Shown: positions 34,089-42,801, counted from the stretch's first letter. The stretch: DNA of 64,000 bases from Nocardia mikamii NBRC 108933 (GCF_001613505.1 NZ_BDCM01000027.1:40174-104173), one strand, 5' to 3'. Program-made: numbers and translations. Notes: a model not told the origin generated them from the letters alone.

Positions 34089-34556
34089 CTAATGCGCACC
34101 CTGGCCGTGCTCAGCGGATGGGGGTATCCCGATCTCGTGCGGCAGGCTGCGGGGATTCAGGGCGGCGAACCACCTGGTTTTGAACGCTTGTGCAGCCTGG
34201 GGATGCTGCGGACTCGCTTGCATGTACCACGCAAGCGCCTCGTCGGAGCGGCCGAGGTGATCGAGCAGCCGGCCGAGCGAAAACATGGCGCCGAAGTTGC
34301 CGACCCTGTGGTGCTGATTGCACAGCAAGATCAAGTTCTGGTAGTCATTGCGTGCGGCGGCCGTCAGCGGCGAGTCGCCGCGCGGCCCGTTCGGACTATC
34401 GGCAACAATGTGGGCAATTTCGCCGAGTGCCACCAACGGATCATCAGGTGTAGCAGCGGCAGTGAGAAGCCGCCGACAGCTCGGAAAGGCGCACAAGTTG
34501 CCAGAACGCTGAAAAAGCTTGCGCTGCTCCCGCACTGGCACCGCCACCCCAGCCAC
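34089..34556 (-). CDS. HNH endonuclease-like N-terminus fused to a TPR fragment (chimera)
   Basis: Residues 10-85 match an HNH nuclease domain: FQRSGNLCAFPSCRRLL, LGEIAHIVADSPNGPRGD and DYQNLILLCNQHHRV. The expected continuation after HHR (an ID...Y segment and a helix) is missing. Instead the protein runs directly into a TPR hairpin, FGAMFSLGRLLDHLGRSDEA then LAWYMQA, and a short proline-rich tail. The junction at about residue 84 suggests a deletion that fused two genes. The catalytic HNH residues are mostly present, but whether it folds is uncertain. It diverges from lsr2. Confidence 0.65.
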   Translation of the reverse strand: MAGVAVPVREQRKLFQRSGNLCAFPSCRRLLTAAATPDDPLVALGEIAHIVADSPNGPRGDSPLTAAARNDYQNLILLCNQHHRVGNFGAMFSLGRLLDHLGRSDEALAWYMQASPQHPQAAQAFKTRWFAALNPRSLPHEIGIPPSAEHGQGAH

Positions 34557-34701
34557 ACCTCCCCCACTTCCTAGTCTCTGTGGCCGACCACCACACGAAC
34601 CCAGTGTGCCAGGCGAAAACTTAGCTCGAGCGGCGCGTCGCCAGCATGATCAACTTAAAGCTCGCTGCTCGAACGCTTCAACAGTCTGTGAAAGGAATCC
34701 C

Positions 34702-35037
34702 ATGGCAAGGAAGGTCATCGTCGAACTGGTCGACGACTACGACGGCAAATCCAAGGCTGACGAGACGGTGCTCTTCAGCCTCGACGGCGTCGACTACGAG
34801 ATCGACTTATCGGCGAAGAACGCAGGCAAGCTGCGTAACATCTTCGAGCAGTGGACCGAGCCTGGTCGCAAAGTGGGACGCATCTCCCGCAGCAAGAACA
34901 GGGGCGATGCCCGGACGGTGGCCGATAAGAAGCAGACTGGCGCGATTCGCACGTGGGCCAGGAACAACGGCTACACCGTGTCCAGCCGCGGACGAATCCA
35001 AGCGGACATAATCGAGGCATACAACGACGCGAGATAG
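34702..35037 (+). CDS. lsr2: Lsr2 nucleoid-associated protein
   Basis: A 111-aa Lsr2, the actinobacterial H-NS-like protein that bridges DNA and silences AT-rich, horizontally acquired genes. The N-terminal dimerisation domain is MARKVIVELVDDYDGKSKAD followed by VLFSLDGVDYEIDLSAKNAG. The C-terminal DNA-binding domain ends in IRTWARNNGYTVSSRGRI with the AT-hook-like RGR. AAAGGA precedes the ATG at 34702. It sits inside the accessory region beside the Argonaute system, so it may be a second, island-borne copy; whether a chromosomal copy exists cannot be told here. Confidence 0.93.
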   Translation: MARKVIVELVDDYDGKSKADETVLFSLDGVDYEIDLSAKNAGKLRNIFEQWTEPGRKVGRISRSKNRGDARTVADKKQTGAIRTWARNNGYTVSSRGRIQADIIEAYNDAR

Positions 35038-35192
35038 CGCCGCTGATCGACTCCTGCTCCTGCGGCAAAGATTCGTTGCCAAAATTCCGTAACGACCTCG
35101 TCGTACAGCGCCGCTAGAGCGCTAGTAGCCCTCGATCTGTCAAGGACCCAGCCCTGAACCGTAGGAGGGCCGAGCTGTGGCCGATGGGCGGT

Positions 35193-36644
35193 CTACATGT
35201 AGTAGGCGTACCTGGTGGCGGCGCGTGTGCCCTCTGGCACATGCTTGAGGATGGCGCCGACGCGGTAGGCGGTTCGTAGTGTGAGCGGGTCACGTTCATC
35301 GAGCTGCGCGTTGTTCCAATTCATCTTCGATAACGCGAGTATGTCGGTGCCTGCCTCGAGCAGGTCGGTGCTCGGCGACATGGTCTGGATCAGCAGAGGC
35401 TGCGGGACGTACATGCCGGGGTAAGTGTGGAAGTACGGCACTGATCCGCGGGTGTAGAGAAGGAGCGAGCGTTCATCCAACTGGACTGAGGTACCGCGCA
35501 ATGGTGGGAGCTGCCCTGTACGGAAAAGGTGCGGGGCGCCGCGCCGTTGTATCCACACCATCTCCAGATGATCGATCTCGCGCTCGTCGGCTGTGGCGCG
35601 AAATCCCTCCGCCTCATCGTCTGTGAAGCTGGAGGTCTTGTGGATGACAATGCGCGCGGGCTGATGGCTGTGAGTACTGCGGTACTCGGCCAGCGCTTCG
35701 ATAAGCAGGCGCCTCGCGGCGTCATGAGCGAGGTGGGGCTGGCGGTCGGTCTTGGAAATCTGGGCCGTACCGCCCCGCACAACGACGCCGTCGCCGCGTT
35801 CGTTGAAGACCTGTGCGACGGCGGTGTGCAGATCCTGGCCATCAGAAGCGCGGTAGAAGCTGATGCCGACGTAGCAGGTCGCCAGATCTGAGCTGTGACG
35901 GCGCATACGCCAGGGAGTACCACCGGCTTTGTAGTACAAGGCGATGTGCAAGTTCCACGCCCTGGTGGCCTCGTCTTGCAGCGGCCGGACTAGCTGACCG
36001 TTCTTGGCCGGAATCCCGGTCCAGGTTTCCTTGCGCATCAACTGCAGCGGCGCTCCCAGCGTGAGGCCCGAAGCTTTCAACAGGTCATGAAAGTCTCCGC
36101 CGCTCTTGCGTTCTGCGGCCTCCTCGTCGTACTCGGCACCATCGTCCTCGGTTGCCGGCGGCCGTGTCTCGCGGTCCAACAGTTCTTCGGGCCGGGCACA
36201 GACGATAACCCGGCAGCGCCCGGTCTCGGCGAGCGACCGCGCGGCATCAGCGTAGATCTCGACCGCTTCGGTCGTAGCGGATGTGATGCCAGCGCGCGCG
36301 AGCCGGCGAAGCTGACGTTCGGGGATCTCCCGAACCAGCGCTTCGTCGAACACGAGTTCGGCTCCAAACTCGCCTTCGAGGTTGAATCCTGGAAAGGGCT
36401 GGTGCAGATTCTCCTGGCCAGGTTTGGTGTCTCTAGCCTCGATCCGGTCTCGACAGCGCTGCAGCCAAGTGCGGATGCCGTCAATCGCCTGGGCAGGGCC
36501 GATCAGGGCGATCGGAATCCGATGCGGCGCAGACGGAGAGTCGGCGTCGGCGGGTCCGTACACGCTGATGCCATAACGAGGATCAATGTGGCGGTTTCCG
36601 GCACGGAACTCCAGCTCCGGTTCGTGCAACACGCAGGCTTTCAC
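35193..36644 (-). CDS. short prokaryotic Argonaute (MID-PIWI), catalytically inactive
   Basis: A 483-aa protein read from a GTG at 36644 that overlaps the upstream stop as GTGA. It fits short pAgos: no N or PAZ domain, a MID-like first half, and a PIWI domain from about residue 230 (LHIALYYKAGGTPWRMRRH, TCYVGISFYRASDGQDLHTA, PARIVIHKTSSFTDDEAEGF, SVPYFHTYPGMYVPQPLLIQ, ILALSKMNWNNAQLDERDPL). The first catalytic aspartate of the DEDX tetrad is serine (YVGIS), so it should bind guide and target without slicing. It pairs with the DUF4365/APAZ-like nuclease as in SPARDA-type immunity against plasmids and phages. Confidence 0.9.
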   Translation of the reverse strand: MKACVLHEPELEFRAGNRHIDPRYGISVYGPADADSPSAPHRIPIALIGPAQAIDGIRTWLQRCRDRIEARDTKPGQENLHQPFPGFNLEGEFGAELVFDEALVREIPERQLRRLARAGITSATTEAVEIYADAARSLAETGRCRVIVCARPEELLDRETRPPATEDDGAEYDEEAAERKSGGDFHDLLKASGLTLGAPLQLMRKETWTGIPAKNGQLVRPLQDEATRAWNLHIALYYKAGGTPWRMRRHSSDLATCYVGISFYRASDGQDLHTAVAQVFNERGDGVVVRGGTAQISKTDRQPHLAHDAARRLLIEALAEYRSTHSHQPARIVIHKTSSFTDDEAEGFRATADEREIDHLEMVWIQRRGAPHLFRTGQLPPLRGTSVQLDERSLLLYTRGSVPYFHTYPGMYVPQPLLIQTMSPSTDLLEAGTDILALSKMNWNNAQLDERDPLTLRTAYRVGAILKHVPEGTRAATRYAYYM

Positions 36645-37951
36645 GCCGGCAACTCCCACAATCCCTCGATGAGTCCGGCCGCGTTGGTCCGCGCAGCCAG
36701 TTGCTGTGGGACCCATACGTTCTCGTCGATCGCCGCGTCGCAGTCCAGCTCCAATAACTGGCCGAACCGGATGCGCTCGTCCCTAGTCGCGAGCAGAGTG
36801 TCCTCGCCTTGCAGATAGTCAGCCCAGGCACGCACCAGTTGGTAAACAGCGTTATTGCGCTCCATGCGCTTGATCTTCTTGACGTATTCGGCGTCGTACA
36901 ACGAGTCGCGGCGCCCATCGATAGTGAAGTGATAGGTCGGGTTGATCTCCAGATACCATTGGCCACCCCAGCACCGAAAGCGGAGGTCCGCCGCGTAATG
37001 GCGACAATACTTCGTCTTCGTATCGTCGTCCTTGCTCTTGTACGGTGCGAAGAAATTGCGCCCCTTCGCACCCTGGTAGCGGCCCTTGATCTTGCGATTG
37101 GAGCCGTCCCGCGGTGCCTGCATGTAGACGACCTTCTTCCCGGGGTGCCAGACCAGGTCAGGATGGTGGGCCGACCGCAGGGTGAAGTTGAGCAGAGAAA
37201 CGAAGCGGCGCCGCAGCGCCAAATCGTCGGAATTGGACCAGGTCTCGGTCACGATGGGGGTCGCCGGTCCGTCACACAGCACGGCCAGCGGGCCCCGATC
37301 AAGGGGGCACATCGAGTAGATCTTCCCACCCGAGAGCAGGAAGCCTGCCTCGAACTCGTTGTTGGCACGCATCCGCTCCCAGGCATCTCCACGGTCGCGG
37401 CATGGTGTGGAAGCCTCGTAGATCATCGGCGCGAAGCCGTCGACCACGAGCAGGTTGGACACGAGGCGTTCGCTACCCTCCAGTCGCGGCAGCGGTTCCC
37501 CGATCGGTACGCCGAGGGCCGAAAGTGTGCTGAACGCATCGAGGTCGAAACAGTCGGTGGCTTTGTCGAACCGTACGACCCTGCGTGCGCGATGTTCAGG
37601 GTCGGCGAACCAGGTATCAACGCGCTTCCACCACGCCCGGTCGACACGCAGGTCGACGCAGATCAGCACGACCGGCCTGCCCAGCCGTGTCCAGTAGGCG
37701 ATGTGGTCGGCATCGCAACGGAAGTTGAACCCGGCCGCCGAGTCGCCGGAGAACCCGACCTCGGTGGCCTTCACCTGGGCGAGGACGGCAACACCGGTGA
37801 CCTCCCGATCGGCGTCCACGAACTCGATCTGCCCGTCGATGGCAAAGTCACGCTTGGTGTCGTTCCATATGTGCCCAGCGTCGGACACCGCCTTGGCGAC
37901 GAACGCCTCGCCCCGGTATCCGGCGCGTTGCTGCACGCTGCGTTTCGGCAT
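36641..37951 (-). CDS. DUF4365 (DREN-like) nuclease with APAZ-like half, effector of short Argonaute
   Basis: A 436-aa protein immediately upstream of and overlapping the Argonaute gene. The N-terminus is a DUF4365/PD-(D/E)xK nuclease: GYRGEAFVAKAVSDAG, RDFAIDGQIEFVD (catalytic Asp near 35-39) and VAVLAQVKATEV (Q59-x-K61). From about residue 150 the sequence is strand-rich and fits the APAZ region that docks with short pAgos (VSNLLVVDGFAPMIYEAST, LLNFTLRSAHHPDLVWHPGK, WYLEINPTYHFTID). In SPARDA systems guide-directed target binding triggers such nucleases to degrade DNA indiscriminately, killing infected cells. The APAZ call rests on position and layout. Confidence 0.85.
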   Translation of the reverse strand: MPKRSVQQRAGYRGEAFVAKAVSDAGHIWNDTKRDFAIDGQIEFVDADREVTGVAVLAQVKATEVGFSGDSAAGFNFRCDADHIAYWTRLGRPVVLICVDLRVDRAWWKRVDTWFADPEHRARRVVRFDKATDCFDLDAFSTLSALGVPIGEPLPRLEGSERLVSNLLVVDGFAPMIYEASTPCRDRGDAWERMRANNEFEAGFLLSGGKIYSMCPLDRGPLAVLCDGPATPIVTETWSNSDDLALRRRFVSLLNFTLRSAHHPDLVWHPGKKVVYMQAPRDGSNRKIKGRYQGAKGRNFFAPYKSKDDDTKTKYCRHYAADLRFRCWGGQWYLEINPTYHFTIDGRRDSLYDAEYVKKIKRMERNNAVYQLVRAWADYLQGEDTLLATRDERIRFGQLLELDCDAAIDENVWVPQQLAARTNAAGLIEGLWELPA

Positions 37952-38305
37952 CCGATCACCGCATCCTGACGAGAGCAGACGACCGCGCCGCTTCCACTCT
38001 GCATTCGTTGAGTCGATCCCGTCGAGCGCCGCCGCTATCCCACGCCATCCTCTGATCCCTTCACGGTGAAGCGGGCACGATGCCTTCCAGCGTAGGTGAG
38101 CGCACCGACAACTCCCGGCTGGTCAATTCCGACACCACACCGGGCGGCATTGAGACGGGACGCATGCAACACCCGCCTGACCGATATGACTCCGATAGAC
38201 ACCCCAGGTCGTTTCAGGCCGGGTCTACTACAACGGCAAACGAGCCGCCGGGAAGACATCTACGGAATCGATGCGGGCAGCCAAACGCCGCTTGTCGAAC
38301 CTGGT
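37952..38305. other. intergenic region upstream of the Argonaute operon
   Basis: About 354 bases with no convincing gene. It should hold the promoter of the nuclease/Argonaute operon (leftward from 37951). No clear palindrome or repeat was found. Confidence 0.4.
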
Positions 38306-38572
38306 CTACAACCGCATGCTCTCTGACCAGCGACGCCGCGATACGGCAAGCCCGGGATGCCATTCGGGAACGTGGTTGTGGATAGAGCACTCGCCGAACC
38401 TTCGCAGGAACTGGTCGACCAGGTCGGGATCGGCTGGCGTGCGGACCGAGTCGATATCAGGGAACAGAACGTCGAACACCGGTCCCACGCGATCGACGGC
38501 CTCGGCAGACCAGACCGGCTGCGGCAAACCGAGAATCGTGGCGGACCCGAATTTCTGCAGTTGCGCCGACAT
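38306..38572 (-). CDS. hypothetical protein (88 aa), possibly truncated
   Basis: This frame opens MSAQLQKFGSATILGLPQPV and contains DPDLVDQFLRRFGECSIHNH, which looks like real protein. The last 20 residues are less natural. It follows the truncated frame ending at 38591 by 18 bases, so both may be remains of one small operon cut by a transposon. Low confidence. Confidence 0.4.
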   Translation of the reverse strand: MSAQLQKFGSATILGLPQPVWSAEAVDRVGPVFDVLFPDIDSVRTPADPDLVDQFLRRFGECSIHNHVPEWHPGLAVSRRRWSESMRL

Positions 38573-38590
38573 CTGATGAAACCACTGCCG

Positions 38591-38716
38591 CTACTTAGCC
38601 GGCCCGGGTGGCACCCGCCGCTCGATCGGCGTCAGCTCGAGATCGCCGAAATCCAAACCCATCTGTTCGTCGCTCACGTCGTGATCGGCTCCACGTCTCG
38701 GGGGATTCCACAGGTC
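38591..38716 (-). pseudogene. 3' fragment of a minus-strand gene cut at the transposase remnant
   Basis: The minus-strand frame ending EQMGLDFGDLELTPIERR then VPPGPAK has coding character up to about 38700. There it meets the boundary of the opposite-strand transposase fragment. No start is present, so it looks like the 3' end of a disrupted gene. Family unknown. Confidence 0.35.
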
Positions 38717-38947
38717 CGTGCCGATGACCTGCCAGCACTGCACTCGTTCGTCACCGGCCTCGAACACGACTTCGCCGCCCTCGCCGCCGGGCTCACCCTG
38801 CCCTGGAGCAACGGGCCCACGGAGGGCACCGTCAATAAGCTCAAGCACCAGAAACGCCAATGCTTCGGCCGCGCCAAGCTCGATCTTCTACGCAAGCGCC
38901 TGCTGCTCACCCACGCCACCGTCGATCAGCAGACCTCGGCGAAATGA
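38717..38947 (+). pseudogene. C-terminal remnant of an ISL3-like transposase
   Basis: About 76 residues match the end of ISL3-family DDE transposases: LPALHSFVTGLEHDFAALAA, LPWSNGPTEGTVNKLKHQ and the tail KRQCFGRAKLDLLRKRLLL. The rest of the transposase (zinc finger and first catalytic residues) is missing, and the upstream sequence switches to unrelated DNA near 38717. It marks a past insertion and deletion at the boundary between the defence region and the aromatic-degradation island. Confidence 0.75.
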
Positions 38948-39290
38948 TCACGGTTTGTACGCCAGAACCCTTCCTCCTGGCAACCGACACCACTCGCATC
39001 TAATTCGGCCGTCGCACGCTTGGGCGTCAGTGCAGAAAGCCTCCCGCCCGCGCAGACAATCGGAGTTTCAGCCGCTCTCGGCACCTCTTGGCATGCGCAA
39101 TCAGCTAGAACCTCCGGGGCCGGGTGCCGACGCAGAAAGCGACATCGCGGTTTCCTATCTGCAGAAGCCGATCAACGCTAATCTCAACCGTGCCGTTCAG
39201 CGGCACAGCAAGTTGGACGACAATGTGAGCTGACGCACATACTCGGAGTGTGGCGGCGCAATCGGTCGTCTCGAAGTGAAAGGAAGTGTC
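38948..39290. other. intergenic stretch between transposase remnant and IclR gene
   Basis: About 343 bases with no supported gene. Probably residual IS-flank DNA plus the promoter of the IclR gene at 39291. No terminal inverted repeat of the IS was recognised. Confidence 0.4.
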
Positions 39291-40097
39291 GTGGCCCCTC
39301 TCCAAACGGTTCAGAAGATCGGTCCTGTTCTGGACTTGTTTACCGTGTCCCGGCCGGAGTGGGGGGCATCCGAAGTTGCGGCCGCCATCGATGTACCCCG
39401 TTCGAGTGCACATGCCCTGCTGTCTTCCCTGGTCGATACCGGATTACTGCAGTGCCGCAACCGTGGACGGTATCGCATCGGATGGCGGGTCGTGGAGCTG
39501 AACCAGACACTCAAAGGAACCGTGGACGTCAGGTCGTGCGCCTCTCCTGTCTTGCAGGATCTCGCGCACAAGTACGGCGAGACCACCCACCTGGCTGTCA
39601 TGGAGCGGTACCGCGTGCTCTACATCGACAAAGTGCTGGGCAATCACGTCATAAACGTGGCCGGAGCGCGAGTCGGCGCACACCTCGAGCCACATTGCAG
39701 TGCTGTCGGAAAACTGCTGCTCGCGCAATGCGATCCCGGCGAGATCGAACGCAACATCACCAACAAACCGCTGCGGAGATTGACGCCGTCCACGATCACC
39801 AATCCGGCCGCCCTCGCGCAGGAGTTGCGGTCCGTGCTGCGTTCCGGCTGCGCCTTCGACACAGGCGAGGCGGTGCCCGAGGTCTACTGCGTGGCGGCAC
39901 CCGTCCGCGACGAAATGGGGTTGGTGGTCGCGGCGGTGAGCATGAGTGTGCCAGCCAGCCGGTTTGTGCCAGCTCAGGCGGAATTCAAAAAAGCCGTCAT
40001 CGCGGCCGGTGCCGAGATCTCGCGGGCGATCGCGAACTCTGCAGACCCGCTACTCCAGACGGAGCGAGACGACCCGACAGTCGCGGCCGCGAGCTGA
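39291..40097 (+). CDS. IclR-family transcriptional regulator
   Basis: A 268-aa regulator started at the GTG at 39291, which has AAAGGAAG just upstream; a GTG at 39276 is the alternative. It has an N-terminal winged helix (GASEVAAAIDVPRSSAHALL, then SLVDTGLLQCRNRGRYRIG) and a C-terminal effector domain (LAVMERYRVLYIDKVLG, HLEPHCSAVGKLLLAQ, then VYCVAAPVRDEMGLVVAAVS). IclR proteins often bind aromatic intermediates. It converges on a second IclR gene with only four bases between the stops. It is likely to regulate the meta-cleavage genes. Confidence 0.88.
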   Translation: MAPLQTVQKIGPVLDLFTVSRPEWGASEVAAAIDVPRSSAHALLSSLVDTGLLQCRNRGRYRIGWRVVELNQTLKGTVDVRSCASPVLQDLAHKYGETTHLAVMERYRVLYIDKVLGNHVINVAGARVGAHLEPHCSAVGKLLLAQCDPGEIERNITNKPLRRLTPSTITNPAALAQELRSVLRSGCAFDTGEAVPEVYCVAAPVRDEMGLVVAAVSMSVPASRFVPAQAEFKKAVIAAGAEISRAIANSADPLLQTERDDPTVAAAS

Positions 40098-40101
40098 CGA
40101 C

Positions 40102-40896
40102 TCAGCTCGACTGCATCGACAAGTATCGCGACAGACTCAGGGCTGCAGTCCGTACAGCGGCCGCCGAATGGTCGAGGTTGACGCGGGTGTGCCACCCGGA
40201 GACTGAGATCCCTGCAACGACTTGCCCATGAAGGCCGAACACAGGGCTGGCTACACACGCCACACCGGCACGCGACTCCTCCAGGTCGTACGCCACTCCG
40301 CGCTCGCGAATCCGGGCAAGTTCCGCGGCGAACAGCCCTGGTATCACGATAGTCCGCTCGCTCAGGCGAGGGAGTCCAGCGGTGAGGATCTGCTCGACGA
40401 CACTCTGTTCTGAGAACGCGAGGATCGCCTTGCCTATGCCGGTGCCGTGAGCCGGCCACCGACCGCCCATACGAGTCGGTAGGGCCGGAGCGTTCGGGCT
40501 GTGCAGAACTTCTAGGTACACCACGCTGTCACCGTCCAGGACGGCGAAGTGCACGGAATGCCCAGTTGCCTCCTGCAGGTCCGCCATAAACGGACGAGCA
40601 GCCTCACGCAGGTCGCGTTGGCGGGGCACGTGCTGCCCGAGTTCGAACAACTTGAGGCCGAGCCGGTAACAGCCGCCCTCCCGCTCAAGGAGTTTCGCGG
40701 CATGCAATGCCTTGAGCATCCGCTGCACGCTCGACTTCGGCAGTCCACACCGGCGAGCGATCTCTGAGACTCCGAGTGCGGTGTCGGCGGCACCAAGGAC
40801 ATCCAGCACCGCGACCGCGCGGGCGACGGAGCCGGCCTCACCGGTTACAGCCGACCGCGACATCCTGTGCCGCTCATCGGCACGATCGTCTTGCAT
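40102..40896 (-). CDS. IclR-family transcriptional regulator
   Basis: A 264-aa protein divergent from the hydratase gene at 40999, with 102 bases between. N-terminal winged helix: ALGVSEIARRCGLPKSSVQR then MLKALHAAKLLEREGGCYRLG. Effector domain: HSVHFAVLDGDSVVYLEVLH, RWPAHGTGIGKAILAFSE, GVACVASPVFGLHGQVVAGI. The divergent arrangement suggests it controls the hydratase/decarboxylase/tautomerase/acyl-CoA dehydrogenase operon. It is only distantly similar to the neighbouring IclR protein, so the two probably answer different ligands. Confidence 0.88.
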   Translation of the reverse strand: MQDDRADERHRMSRSAVTGEAGSVARAVAVLDVLGAADTALGVSEIARRCGLPKSSVQRMLKALHAAKLLEREGGCYRLGLKLFELGQHVPRQRDLREAARPFMADLQEATGHSVHFAVLDGDSVVYLEVLHSPNAPALPTRMGGRWPAHGTGIGKAILAFSEQSVVEQILTAGLPRLSERTIVIPGLFAAELARIRERGVAYDLEESRAGVACVASPVFGLHGQVVAGISVSGWHTRVNLDHSAAAVRTAALSLSRYLSMQSS

Positions 40897-40998
40897 ATCG
40901 CCCCATCCTGCCCGAGGGTGAGAGGTCAGTGCAACAGGTCACATCTCTGCAGGGCCGCGACAGCGGTGCAGGGACGTTCGCAGAAAGCCCGAGGTCAC

Positions 40999-41796
40999 AT
41001 GTCCACCGACGAGGTCCACGCAGCCGCGCAACGGCTGCTGGCGGCGTATCGCAGCAGCACACCGATCGGCCCTTTGACTCCCGAGTTCCCGGGAGCGGAA
41101 TTGTCGACCGCATACCGCATCGCGCAGGCACAGGTCGAGCAGTGGGAAAAGGACGGTGACACCGTCAAGGGCCACAAGGTCGGTCTCGCATCCGCGGCCA
41201 TTCAACGCCAGATGGGTGTCGACCAGCCCGACTTCGGTCACCTGACGGCGAGCATGTTCCATCTGGAGCACCATCCGATTCCGGCTTCGACCTATATCCA
41301 GCCACGAATCGAGCCGGAGATCGCATTCATCCTCGGCCGTTCGCTGACGGGTCCGGGCGTCACCATCGCCGACGCGGTTCGTGCCGTCGAATTCGTGCTT
41401 CCGGCACTCGAGATCGTCGACTCGCGGATCACCGACTGGAAGATCGGCATCTTCGATACCATCGCCGACAACGCATCTTCCGGTGGGGTCGTACTCGGCA
41501 GCCGACCAGTGCTGCTACGCGACATCGACCTGCGCTTGTGCGGCTGCACGTTGCACATCAACGGCGAGTTGATGGCTACCGGAGCCGGGGGCGCCGTGCT
41601 GGGTTCTCCGCTCAATTCGCTGGTGTGGCTGGCCAACACCGTCGGTCCCCTCGGCGTGACTCTCGAACCCGGCCACGTCGTGCTACCCGGGTCGATGACC
41701 CAGGCTTTCCCGATTTCGCCGGGCGATTCCATCGTGGCGACGATGAACGGGCTCGGCACCGTATCCGCCATTCTCGGAGAGCGAGCAGAACAATGA
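40999..41796 (+). CDS. 2-keto-4-pentenoate hydratase
   Basis: A 265-aa member of the hydratase/4-oxalocrotonate decarboxylase family, started at the ATG at 40999. Family motifs: KGHKVGLASAAIQRQMGV, IQPRIEPEIAFILGRSL (metal-binding glutamates) and ALEIVDSRITDWKI then DTIADNASSGGVVLGS. It hydrates 2-hydroxypenta-2,4-dienoate to 4-hydroxy-2-oxovalerate in the lower meta-cleavage pathway. Its stop overlaps the next gene's start (ATGA). The partner gene is a paralogue; which is hydratase and which is decarboxylase is assigned by usual gene order and could be reversed. Confidence 0.85.
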   Translation: MSTDEVHAAAQRLLAAYRSSTPIGPLTPEFPGAELSTAYRIAQAQVEQWEKDGDTVKGHKVGLASAAIQRQMGVDQPDFGHLTASMFHLEHHPIPASTYIQPRIEPEIAFILGRSLTGPGVTIADAVRAVEFVLPALEIVDSRITDWKIGIFDTIADNASSGGVVLGSRPVLLRDIDLRLCGCTLHINGELMATGAGGAVLGSPLNSLVWLANTVGPLGVTLEPGHVVLPGSMTQAFPISPGDSIVATMNGLGTVSAILGERAEQ

Positions 41797-42599
41797 TCGA
41801 CGAACAGCAAAAGTCCGAACAGCGATGGAGCGCCGGTCGCGTCGCCGATACCCTTCTCACCGCCGAGGGCACCGCCACCTCCCGCACCTCGCTGTCCGCC
41901 GAGTGGCCCGGGCTGACCTTATCCGTCGCCTATGAGGCACAAGACATCGCTCTCGGCGCACGCAAGGCCCGTGGTGAGAGAGTCACCGGCATCAAGTTGG
42001 GGCTCACCTCCCGCGCAAAGCAGCGGCAAATGGGCGTCGACGCTCCCTCGGTGGCCTGGCTGACAGACGCGATGGTGTTGCCCGCCGGGGATCCGATCCC
42101 CCGGACCCGGCTCATCCAACCGCGGGCGGAACCGGAGATCGCGTTCGTGATGGGCCGCAGGCTGGCCGGCCCCGGGATCACCGCTGCAGAGGCGCTGACG
42201 GCAGTCGACCGAGTGGTCGGCGCGATCGAGATCATCGACAGCCGCTACGCCGGATTCAAATTTACTCTCGAAGATGCTGTCGCAGATAACAATTCGTCGG
42301 GTGTGTATGTCACGGGGCCCGTACTGCGGCGTCCCGAGGATCTCGATCTCGCACTCGAGGCGTGCCTGCTCGAGGTCGATGGGCAGGTCCTCGACACCGC
42401 GACCGGCGCGGCCGTGCAGGGCCATCCTGCCGAGGCACTGGCGTTCGCGGCGAATACCTTGGCCGAACGTGGACACGTCATCGAAGCCGGATGGACCGTA
42501 TTGACCGGCGGTATGACCGACGCCATCGCAGTCACCCCCGGTGCCCGGGTTGCCGCCCACTTCACCTCGCTCGGCTCCATCACCATCGCAGGAGGATAA
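41793..42599 (+). CDS. 4-oxalocrotonate decarboxylase (hydratase paralogue)
   Basis: A 268-aa paralogue of the preceding gene, overlapping it by four bases. Shared motifs: TGIKLGLTSRAKQRQMGVDA, IQPRAEPEIAFVMGRRLAGP and AIEIIDSRYAGFKFTLEDAV then ADNNSSGVYVTG. In meta-cleavage operons such pairs encode the hydratase and the decarboxylase, which form a complex. This one would convert 2-oxohex-3-enedioate to 2-hydroxypentadienoate. AGGAG at its 3' end serves the next gene at 42604. Confidence 0.82.
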   Translation: MIDEQQKSEQRWSAGRVADTLLTAEGTATSRTSLSAEWPGLTLSVAYEAQDIALGARKARGERVTGIKLGLTSRAKQRQMGVDAPSVAWLTDAMVLPAGDPIPRTRLIQPRAEPEIAFVMGRRLAGPGITAAEALTAVDRVVGAIEIIDSRYAGFKFTLEDAVADNNSSGVYVTGPVLRRPEDLDLALEACLLEVDGQVLDTATGAAVQGHPAEALAFAANTLAERGHVIEAGWTVLTGGMTDAIAVTPGARVAAHFTSLGSITIAGG

Positions 42600-42603
42600 A
42601 AGC

Positions 42604-42801
42604 ATGCCGTTCATCGACGTCACCATCAGCCTGGGCCGCTCTCCGGAACAGATCCGCACTTTGATCCACGAGCTCACCGATGCAGCCCACCGAGCGATCG
42701 ACGCACCGAAGGACAACATCCGCGTCGTCGTCCGGGAAGTGCCGGAGACGCACTGGGCGGCCGGCGATGTCACCATCGCAGAGCGCCGCGCGAAGAATTG
42801 A
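42604..42801 (+). CDS. 4-oxalocrotonate tautomerase
   Basis: A 65-aa protein of the tautomerase superfamily. After removal of the initiator Met the catalytic Pro1 is exposed (MPFIDVTISLGRSPEQIRTL). RVVVREVPETHWAAGD contains the usual second-half arginine region. It converts 2-hydroxymuconate to 2-oxohex-3-enedioate, feeding the decarboxylase encoded just upstream. GGAGG four to nine bases before the ATG supports the start. Confidence 0.88.
   Translation: MPFIDVTISLGRSPEQIRTLIHELTDAAHRAIDAPKDNIRVVVREVPETHWAAGDVTIAERRAKN

Noticed and set aside
36809..37969. Plus-strand open frame (386 codons) across the DUF4365 nuclease gene
   Set aside because: It is a mirror frame of a clearly recognisable nuclease/APAZ-like protein and has no domain signature of its own.
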